A stretch of DNA of 12,668 bases from NCBI GenBank assembly GCA_017555445.1, contig JAFZGK010000028.1:1-12668 (forward strand). Reading direction: 5' to 3'. Shown here in pieces: positions 7,120-12,668 of this stretch. The notes under the pieces are model-generated. The model searched no databases. It was given only the letters and a program-made list of their open reading frames with translations, and was not told the DNA's origin. Origin of the DNA: Bacteroidales bacterium. Lineage in GTDB: Bacteria > Bacteroidota > Bacteroidia > Bacteroidales > UBA932. The stretch's first letter is position 1, and each line of letters starts with the position of its first letter. The position numbers were made by a program, and so were the translations under genes.

Positions 7120-8127
7120 ATGAATCAGAATAACTATAGGGTGAATAGAGGGATTATTTGCATTGTACTGTCAGCAGTCAGCATCGGATGTGCAGGACAG
7201 GATAAAAGTCAGCTTGAGGAAGTTGTGATGTTCTGGAATCTTGAGAACTTCTTTGACTGGACAGATGACGGGACAGGGGAGTCTGATACAGAATTTTCCT
7301 ATAATGGCCCACGCAGATGGACTAAAAAGAAGTTCTATGCCAAATGTGATGCTATATCCAAGAGCATTCTGTGGATAGGGGACTGTTATGGACGTATACC
7401 TGATGTCATAGGTCTGGCTGAGGTAGAGAACATGAAGGTATTGAAACTGCTGCTTGAATCTTCATTGCTCAGAAAATGCGGATATGATATAGTTCATTAC
7501 GATTCAGGGGATAGAAGAGGGATAGATGTTGCCCTGCTTTATAGAAAAGGTGTGTATAGTCTTATGGAAAGTTTCATTACAACTCCGGAACATGAGGGTG
7601 AGAAGCTTGACACGAGAGATATTCTCTCAGTCATATTACGTAAAACAGATGATGCACAGGAAAGAATATTCATAGTGAATCATCACCCTTCGAAATACGG
7701 CGGTTCCAAGGCTTCAGAAGGACGCAGAAGATCTGTGATGGTACATCTTTCAGAATTGTGTGATTCGTTGCTTAAATCGCCGGAAAAGTCACAAATTACG
7801 GCTATGGGTGACTTTAATGACAATCCATCTGGAGAACAGTTCTACGTTATGGATGGAATAATGGTGAATAAGGCTGTTGAACTGCATGAGAAAGGGGAGG
7901 GAACTATCAGATATGAAGGGAAATGGGATCTGATAGACATGTTTATGGTAAGCTCTGCTCTTGATGGATCTACTGAGATGGAAATAGTCAGAATTCCATT
8001 CCTGATGACGCGTGAAAAGAAGCATCCAGGTGAGAAACCTTTAAGGACATATTCTGGACCAAGGTATGTAGGAGGAGTGAGTGATCACTGTCCGATTATT
8101 CTTTGTTTTTATGGAGGTAATTCATAA
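7120..8127 (+). CDS. Endonuclease/exonuclease/phosphatase-fold lipoprotein
   Basis: The 335-residue product has a short export signal with Arg7 and Arg10, a hydrophobic core 11-22 and Cys24 after S-I-G, so it is probably a lipoprotein facing the periplasm or cell surface. The mature part is a complete EEP (DNase I-like) domain: F-W-N-L-E-N at 38-43, A-E-V-E-N at 100-104 with the metal-binding Glu101, D-R-R-G-I-D near 131-136, N-H-H-P-S at 187-191, G-D-F-N-D at 230-234, and S-D-H at 321-323 with the terminal His. All catalytic positions of the fold are present, so it should hydrolyse phosphodiester or phosphomonoester bonds. The fold includes nucleases, sphingomyelinases and inositol phosphatases, and the sequence does not tell which. 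It stands between divergent ychF and galK and appears to be its own transcription unit, although no convincing promoter was found. The start gives a full signal; there is no Shine-Dalgarno site. Confidence 0.85.
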   Translation: MNQNNYRVNRGIICIVLSAVSIGCAGQDKSQLEEVVMFWNLENFFDWTDDGTGESDTEFSYNGPRRWTKKKFYAKCDAISKSILWIGDCYGRIPDVIGLAEVENMKVLKLLLESSLLRKCGYDIVHYDSGDRRGIDVALLYRKGVYSLMESFITTPEHEGEKLDTRDILSVILRKTDDAQERIFIVNHHPSKYGGSKASEGRRRSVMVHLSELCDSLLKSPEKSQITAMGDFNDNPSGEQFYVMDGIMVNKAVELHEKGEGTIRYEGKWDLIDMFMVSSALDGSTEMEIVRIPFLMTREKKHPGEKPLRTYSGPRYVGGVSDHCPIILCFYGGNS

Positions 8128-8132
8128 CTTTG
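8102..8132 (+). promoter_or_regulatory. Bacteroidota-type promoter of galK (-33 TTTG, -7 TAACTTTG)
   Basis: TTTG at 8102-8105 is followed after exactly 19 nt by TAACTTTG at 8125-8132. Both elements match the sigma-ABfr consensus (TTTG, 19-21 nt, TAnnTTTG). This is the best promoter in the window. The -7 box begins on the TAA stop codon of the EEP gene, so the -33 box lies inside the end of that coding sequence. Transcription should start near 8136-8140 and leave a leader of about 30 nt before the galK ATG. Confidence 0.8.
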
Positions 8133-8169
8133 TAAGAGTCAGATAAAAACACTACAACAATAACCGGAT

Positions 8170-9303
8170 ATGAAAACAAGGATAACTGAAAAATTCCAGA
8201 CACTCTTTCAGTCAGAAGGTGAATTTTATGCATCTGCAGGACGAATCAACCTCATAGGAGAACATACAGATTATAATGGTGGTTTCGTTTTTCCAGGAGC
8301 GATCGACAAGGGAATGATTGCTGAAATAAAGCTCAATGGAACAGCCGAAGTCCGTGCTTTTGCGCTTGACCTTGATGAATACTGCGAATTCGGACTCAAT
8401 GAAGAGGATGCTCCGGCACAGAGTTGGGCACGTTACATCTTCGGTGTCTGCCGTGAGATTCAGAAGAGGGGAGGAGTGATCTCAGGATTCGATACAGTTT
8501 TTTCGGGAGATGTTCCGCTTGGAGCAGGAATGTCATCATCTGCGGCTCTTGAGAGCACATTCGCCTATGCGCTCAACGACCTTTTCAATCTTGGTATAGA
8601 CAAATTCGAGCTTGCCCGTATCGGACAGAGCACCGAGCATAACTACTGTGGAGTGAAATGCGGAATCATGGATCAGTTCGCATCTGTATTTGGAAAGGCT
8701 GGCAATCTCATGCGTCTTGACTGCCGTTCGATGGAGTTCGAGTACTTCCCGTTCGATCCCGAGCAGCATGGCTACAAGCTCGTTCTTCTCAACTCATGTG
8801 TGAAGCATGAACTTGTGGGTTCTCCATATAATGACCGCCGTGCATCATGTGAGCGTGTTGCAAAGGTTCTTGGACAGGAATTCCTTCGTGGTGCTACAAT
8901 GGACCAGCTGGAAGCAGTAAAGGATCAGATCAGCGAAGAGGATTACCTCCGTGCACGATATGTGATCGGTGAGGAAAAGAGAGTACTTGATGTATGTTCT
9001 GCTCTTGAAAAGGGTGATTATGAGACTGTAGGTGCCCGTATGTATGAAACACATTGGGGAATGTCCAAGGATTATGAGGTGTCTTGTGAAGAACTTGACT
9101 ACCTTGCGACTGTCGCTCAGGAATGTGGTGTGACCGGATCACGCATCATGGGTGGAGGTTTCGGAGGTTGCACAATCAACCTTGTCAAGGCTGAACTCTA
9201 TGATGCATTCATCGCCAAGGCTAAATCTTCATTTGCAGAGAAATACGGCCATGAACCGGTTGTGATACCAGTAGTGATCAGCGACGGAGCTCGCAGACTT
9301 TAA
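8170..9303 (+). CDS. galK: Galactokinase
   Basis: GalK phosphorylates alpha-D-galactose with ATP to galactose 1-phosphate, the entry step of the Leloir pathway in the cytoplasm. The 377-residue product has the usual family length. The galactokinase signature G-R-I-N-L-I-G-E-H-T-D-Y-N-G-G lies at 24-38, with sugar-binding Glu31, His32 and Asp34 and catalytic Arg25. The GHMP ATP-binding loop P-L-G-A-G-M-S-S-S-A-A is at 116-126. The catalytic base is Asp168 in C-G-I-M-D-Q-F. The third GHMP motif R-I-M-G-G-G-F-G-G-C is at 325-334. The gene has its own promoter and a terminator right after the stop, so it appears to be transcribed alone. No galactose mutarotase, transporter or GalT gene is next to it, unlike the clusters in many Bacteroidales. 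No regulator site is evident. The identity is firm. Confidence 0.97.
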   Translation: MKTRITEKFQTLFQSEGEFYASAGRINLIGEHTDYNGGFVFPGAIDKGMIAEIKLNGTAEVRAFALDLDEYCEFGLNEEDAPAQSWARYIFGVCREIQKRGGVISGFDTVFSGDVPLGAGMSSSAALESTFAYALNDLFNLGIDKFELARIGQSTEHNYCGVKCGIMDQFASVFGKAGNLMRLDCRSMEFEYFPFDPEQHGYKLVLLNSCVKHELVGSPYNDRRASCERVAKVLGQEFLRGATMDQLEAVKDQISEEDYLRARYVIGEEKRVLDVCSALEKGDYETVGARMYETHWGMSKDYEVSCEELDYLATVAQECGVTGSRIMGGGFGGCTINLVKAELYDAFIAKAKSSFAEKYGHEPVVIPVVISDGARRL

Positions 9304-9346
9304 AACTAAACAGGCCTCAGATGAATGTCTGAGGCCTGTTCAGTTT
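9303..9346. terminator. Bidirectional rho-independent terminator between galK and the CpXC gene
   Basis: AACAGGCCTCAGA at 9309-9321 pairs perfectly with TCTGAGGCCTGTT at 9328-9340 around the loop TGAATG. AAACT (9303-9307) and AGTTT (9342-9346) extend the stem beyond a one-base mismatch. The 13-bp GC-rich core is flanked by A/T-rich arms on both sides, although without a long pure T run. It lies between convergent genes and should serve both. Confidence 0.85.
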
Positions 9347-9363
9347 ATATAATCAGGTGCTTG

Positions 9364-10026
9364 TTATGCGAGTTTGGAGGCGAGCCATTCGGCGTCGATG
9401 CGGCTGAAGCCGTTGGATGGACGGATCTGAGGATTGCGCTCGAGGATGCCTGAGCAGTCCTGGTATACATTCATTCCTACGTTGACTCCGAGCATCTGTC
9501 CGTCCTGCGGATACATGAAGGTGAGAAGTTTTTCGTCGCCTTCTCCCTGTGCACGATAGAAATGGAACTTGCCGGAAAGGAATTCCTCCTTCTTCTCCTG
9601 ATCGACGGTCTTCTGTACCATCTCAAGCTTGGTTACATATTTCACCATCTCTATGACTACATCATCGAGCTCTGCATCCCTGATAAGAACTTTTTCCATG
9701 AGTGATCCCATATCGTTGACACGACGCAGTGTATAGCCTCCCATAGCTTTTGTATGCATGGTGATGGCCTGCATCTGAGTTTCTGAAATCTCACCTGACG
9801 GGATGAGCCAGACCATCAGTTTTGCATCCGGATCATGGTAGAGGGTCTCATATTTTGCAAGATTGACCTGTTTGCAGTGAGGACATTCCCATAGGAAGAG
9901 GGAGCCGTCCTTCACCTTGTCCTTGAGCTCAGGATTATCTGCAATATTGATACTTCTGTATACTGTTATTTTCTGCTGCTGACCGCAGTTGGTGCATGGA
10001 GCAAGTGCTTCGTTGATGATTGACAT
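9364..10026 (-). CDS. CpXC zinc-ribbon domain protein, function unknown
   Basis: The 220-residue product has no signal peptide and is predicted cytoplasmic. Near the N-terminus, C-T-N-C at 11-14 and C-P-H-C at 48-51 form a CxxC...CxxC pair that should bind zinc. The spacing and the L-F-x-W-E-C-P-H-C context match the CpXC domain (named for the Cys-Pro-x-Cys motif). The C-terminal two thirds are mixed alpha/beta, with a Lys/Glu-rich helix near 130-150 (K-L-E-M-V-Q-K-T-V-D-Q-E-K-K-E-E), and show no other motif I can name. The ATG lies 2 nt after the stop of the upstream protease-like/barrel gene, so the two are almost certainly co-transcribed and perhaps translationally coupled. The role of CpXC proteins is not established; a link to the envelope protein next to it is inferred from the gene order only. 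Confidence 0.8.
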   Translation of the reverse strand: MSIINEALAPCTNCGQQQKITVYRSINIADNPELKDKVKDGSLFLWECPHCKQVNLAKYETLYHDPDAKLMVWLIPSGEISETQMQAITMHTKAMGGYTLRRVNDMGSLMEKVLIRDAELDDVVIEMVKYVTKLEMVQKTVDQEKKEEFLSGKFHFYRAQGEGDEKLLTFMYPQDGQMLGVNVGMNVYQDCSGILERNPQIRPSNGFSRIDAEWLASKLA

Positions 10027-10028
10027 GA

Positions 10029-12668
10029 TTAGAAAGATACGTTAAATACCGGACCGACATAGTGGCGTCCGATGGTTGTTCCAAAAGCCTCCTGCATTGT
10101 GTTGTAGGATGGTCCTCCGTTGTATGAGTATGATATTCCGGCCGAGCATGGCCATTTGATCCAGATAAGTCCGTTGAGGTCTACGGTGAGGGCAGATCCC
10201 ACGGAGAAAAGTCCTGCTTCAATAGGATTGTTACGTCCTATGAACATATAGTCGAAATGCGGTGTCAGAGTAAGTCTCTTGATATAGGCGAGACCTCTTG
10301 CTATGGCAATGTCTCCGATATAGATAGGAATTGCATAATCTATAGTCACCTTGGTAAGCATGTCATTTCCGAAAGACAGGCTCTGGAGGGCGTCTGTGCT
10401 CTTTGACATGCCTCGTGGCATTACATTCACTGCCGCCTGACCGAATGCAGCTGCATTGCTGAGTTTTGCCTGAGTCATGGCTGTAAGCTTTATGCCCTGC
10501 GCAGGTACTATGCCAGGCAAGTAACCATAGATGTAGGCAAATCCCATAGGAGAGAACCACTGTGAACTTTCAAGACTTCCGGTTACGCCGAGCTCAACAC
10601 CTGCACCCCATCTCGGATAAACAGCAGAATTAGGGGTTCCGAGCATCGTGTAGGCCCTTAAAGAGCCGCTCAGACTATGACGGAACGAGTTCTTTCCCTT
10701 TGTTGCTCCCATGAATGCAGGAAAAACGGAATTATTGGTCAGATAGAATATTCCGTTGAATCCGTGTAGACCGTTTCCTTTATACAGCTGTCCGTCATTG
10801 CTCAGGACTGCAGCGCTGGTGTTGAACATGTCGTTGCTTATCCTGTATGACACCTTAGGAATGAATCCTTTGTTCCATCCTCCGGAAGAGAAATTGAACG
10901 GGATGTACATTGAAACATTACCTTCCACATATGGAGATGGCAGTTCCTTGGAACTCAAGCTGATGCTTGTCATATTACCTTGCTTGAGGCCTGTGATATT
11001 ATACTGTCGCGCAGCCCTGTCATTGACATCTATAGATGCCTCGATCACCGGATAAAGACCGGAGTAGGTGTATTTTGCATGGCCTGAATGTCTCCATTTG
11101 GAAGGGTTGTAAGGATCTTTATGTGCGGAATATCCGAACTCACCCACACCTGTAGAAAGTCTGTTCTGCAAGATTCCAGCCACTCCGAGCGATGCTGCCT
11201 GCCAGATCTTGTCGAATGACATGTTCATTATGTTGTCGACACTTACATAGACAGGGGTCCATGAATGCAGATTGAACGCATGACCGATCTTGCTGTATTT
11301 GTGAGGCTGTGAAACATTGTAGTCCACATCTGTTACTGCCTGTTCGAAACCCGCAGACTGAGCAGCCGCCTTTTCCTGTTCTGCCAATCTGTCTGCAATC
11401 ACATATTTATGGATGTCTGAGAATTCTACATGACGGTTGAATAATGAATCAACTGGAGTTCTGAACATCTGCTTTCCCTTAAGGGTCTGAGAAGAGTAAT
11501 AGAGCCAGCGGCCGTCAGAACTGTAGGTGAAGTCTGATGATCCATATCGGGTGGACGTCTTCTGACTGAAATCTCCGGTGCGTGGATTGAAATGATACAG
11601 TTCATGAACTCCTGTCCTGTCACATGCGAAGATGAGTTCCTCACCATATGAGTTGAAATCCTTGATCATCACCGGTTGAGGACCAAGAACCGTCTTCCAG
11701 CAGGACTGAGTGTCTGCTGAAATACCGTAGATGCCATAGCCGTTGTCAGAAAGGCCAGTGATGTAAAGGTCTTCACCGATCCATGCGGTCTCGAGCAGCT
11801 GTACGCTGTCAGGGGCTTCAACAGTAATGGACTGTCCGCCATCATATATGCTTTTTATGACAAGTGACGAACCTCCTTCCGGATGATATTGTACAGTAGC
11901 GATCTTGAACCCGTCTTCTGAAGAAGAAGGATTGAACAACAAGGATTTTCTGTCTGTAAGATTCCTTTTACGGGCATTGCGGCCTGGTTCGATATACCTT
12001 ATCCTCGAATCTGCCTTCATTGACCAGCGCTCGTCAGGAAGGTTTTCACTCCAGTATATTCTGCCAAGATTTTCAGACGGTCTGATCACACTTGTCTGGG
12101 AAGCGAATCTGCTGATCTTGTGCTCTCGTCCTGTGCTGTCGATGCGTACAAGGACCGGAGTAGTCAGAAAACCTTTCTTTATTGAATATATATCAGGTCC
12201 GAATGAAAGATTGTTCTTGTAGTCTGTATATAGTCTTGGTTCTGCTGTAACAGGTTCTCCGATGATGAAAGGTGCTCGGGCATCAATTTCCGAACTCCAT
12301 ATACCTTTCATTGTGTCACGGACTATTTGAAATACCTCCTCAAATTTCTTGACTCCGGCCTTTCTCTTTGCGAAGGTCTTGACAGGAGTAACATCAACTA
12401 TAAGTCTTGATGCTCTGTCGTAAGCATCCTTTAGAATGTAAGGGTAGTCATATAGATAACGGATTCCACTTAGGGTCATGTACCCCAATGCGTAATGGTC
12501 TGGTGCATAATATTTCTGAGATCCGAAGAGCCAGCGTGGGAAGTTCCTGTAGTCTCCTTGATCGAATGCTACCATGTAGTAATTGAGGAAATCTGCTGTT
12601 CTTCCACGTCCGGAGCGTGTAAGAGCTGTTTCCGCAATTACGGCATCACCTTCGATGAAGAACATTCC
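10029..12668 (-). CDS. Peptidase MA-like / TolB-like propeller / outer-membrane barrel protein (5' end outside window)
   Basis: The frame is open to the window edge; the codon before the first ATG (12665) is Gly and still coding, so that Met is probably internal. 879 residues are visible. Positions count from that Met. Residues 1-90 (F-F-I-E-G-D-A-V, A-E-T-A-L, G-R-G-R, G-S-Q-K-Y-Y-A-P-D-H-Y-A-L-G-Y) resemble the part of gluzincin peptidase MA-like domains that follows the HExxH helix; that helix, if present, lies outside. Residues 145-405 look like a beta-propeller with repeated WD/TolB-type strands (Y-S-S-D-G-R-W-L-Y-Y near 381-390). A charged linker at about 425-455 leads to an H-S-W-T-P motif at 467-471. 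Residues 480-878 are Gly/aromatic-rich alternating strands ending in V-S-F, typical of an outer-membrane barrel with terminal Phe. It may be a surface or periplasm-facing protein using the propeller as an interaction module. Protease activity is not demonstrable here. Confidence 0.65.
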   Translation of the reverse strand, partial: GMFFIEGDAVIAETALTRSGRGRTADFLNYYMVAFDQGDYRNFPRWLFGSQKYYAPDHYALGYMTLSGIRYLYDYPYILKDAYDRASRLIVDVTPVKTFAKRKAGVKKFEEVFQIVRDTMKGIWSSEIDARAPFIIGEPVTAEPRLYTDYKNNLSFGPDIYSIKKGFLTTPVLVRIDSTGREHKISRFASQTSVIRPSENLGRIYWSENLPDERWSMKADSRIRYIEPGRNARKRNLTDRKSLLFNPSSSEDGFKIATVQYHPEGGSSLVIKSIYDGGQSITVEAPDSVQLLETAWIGEDLYITGLSDNGYGIYGISADTQSCWKTVLGPQPVMIKDFNSYGEELIFACDRTGVHELYHFNPRTGDFSQKTSTRYGSSDFTYSSDGRWLYYSSQTLKGKQMFRTPVDSLFNRHVEFSDIHKYVIADRLAEQEKAAAQSAGFEQAVTDVDYNVSQPHKYSKIGHAFNLHSWTPVYVSVDNIMNMSFDKIWQAASLGVAGILQNRLSTGVGEFGYSAHKDPYNPSKWRHSGHAKYTYSGLYPVIEASIDVNDRAARQYNITGLKQGNMTSISLSSKELPSPYVEGNVSMYIPFNFSSGGWNKGFIPKVSYRISNDMFNTSAAVLSNDGQLYKGNGLHGFNGIFYLTNNSVFPAFMGATKGKNSFRHSLSGSLRAYTMLGTPNSAVYPRWGAGVELGVTGSLESSQWFSPMGFAYIYGYLPGIVPAQGIKLTAMTQAKLSNAAAFGQAAVNVMPRGMSKSTDALQSLSFGNDMLTKVTIDYAIPIYIGDIAIARGLAYIKRLTLTPHFDYMFIGRNNPIEAGLFSVGSALTVDLNGLIWIKWPCSAGISYSYNGGPSYNTMQEAFGTTIGRHYVGPVFNVSF

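Noticed and set aside
8113..8118. GGAGGT as a ribosome binding site
   Set aside because: It lies inside the EEP coding sequence, about 50 nt before galK, too far away to serve its start, and Bacteroidota rarely depend on such sites.
11905..12222. 105-codon open frame on the + strand opposite the propeller region
   Set aside because: It is an antisense shadow of the large protein, which is continuous and shows clear domain patterns in this region.
12663..12665. ATG at the right edge as the true start of the large - strand gene
   Set aside because: The frame stays open through the preceding Gly codon, there is no signal peptide after this Met, and the sequence begins in the middle of a conserved peptidase MA-like segment, so the start lies outside the window.

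Overview
The window looks like a chromosomal segment of an uncultured-type or gut/rumen-type member of the Bacteroidales (phylum Bacteroidota). The signs are the gene content (Bacteroidota-style PpiD, LptC lipoprotein, CoaX fused into an envelope operon), start codons preceded by A-rich leaders instead of Shine-Dalgarno sites, and promoter boxes of the Bacteroidota type (TAnnTTTG at -7, with TTTG at -33 in the best case). The family or genus cannot be fixed from the sequence alone. No tRNA, rRNA, CRISPR, IS element, phage gene or integration scar was seen, and no gap between genes exceeds about 155 bases.

Left part (1-5840, + strand): a tightly packed envelope-biogenesis cluster. It starts with the 3' end of a type III pantothenate kinase gene (coaX), which overlaps by 17 nt a gene for a FadL-like outer-membrane beta-barrel. 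A secreted TPR-repeat protein follows, then LptC (lipoprotein of the LPS export machine), whose TTG start directly follows the TPR stop codon, and then a PpiD-type membrane-anchored periplasmic chaperone with its own likely promoter. In this PpiD the parvulin (PPIase) domain appears to have decayed to a short remnant. A strong bidirectional terminator separates it from the next gene.

Middle part (5862-9346): ychF (universally conserved Obg-like ATPase) on the - strand; then, divergently, a lipoprotein of the endonuclease/exonuclease/phosphatase fold; then galK (galactokinase), which has the clearest Bacteroidota promoter in the window and ends in a second bidirectional terminator.

Right part (9364-12668, - strand): a two-gene unit with only 2 nt between the genes. 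The upstream gene, cut by the window edge, codes for a large protein with a metallopeptidase-MA-like N-terminal part, a TolB-like beta-propeller and a C-terminal outer-membrane beta-barrel. The downstream gene codes for a small CpXC zinc-ribbon protein of unknown role.

Most of the window is housekeeping or common Bacteroidales envelope biology, and I see no clear new multi-gene system. The points most worth a second look are the apparently PPIase-less PpiD, the protease-like/propeller/barrel protein coupled to the CpXC protein, and the extreme codon bias of the TPR and ppiD genes compared with lptC between them.
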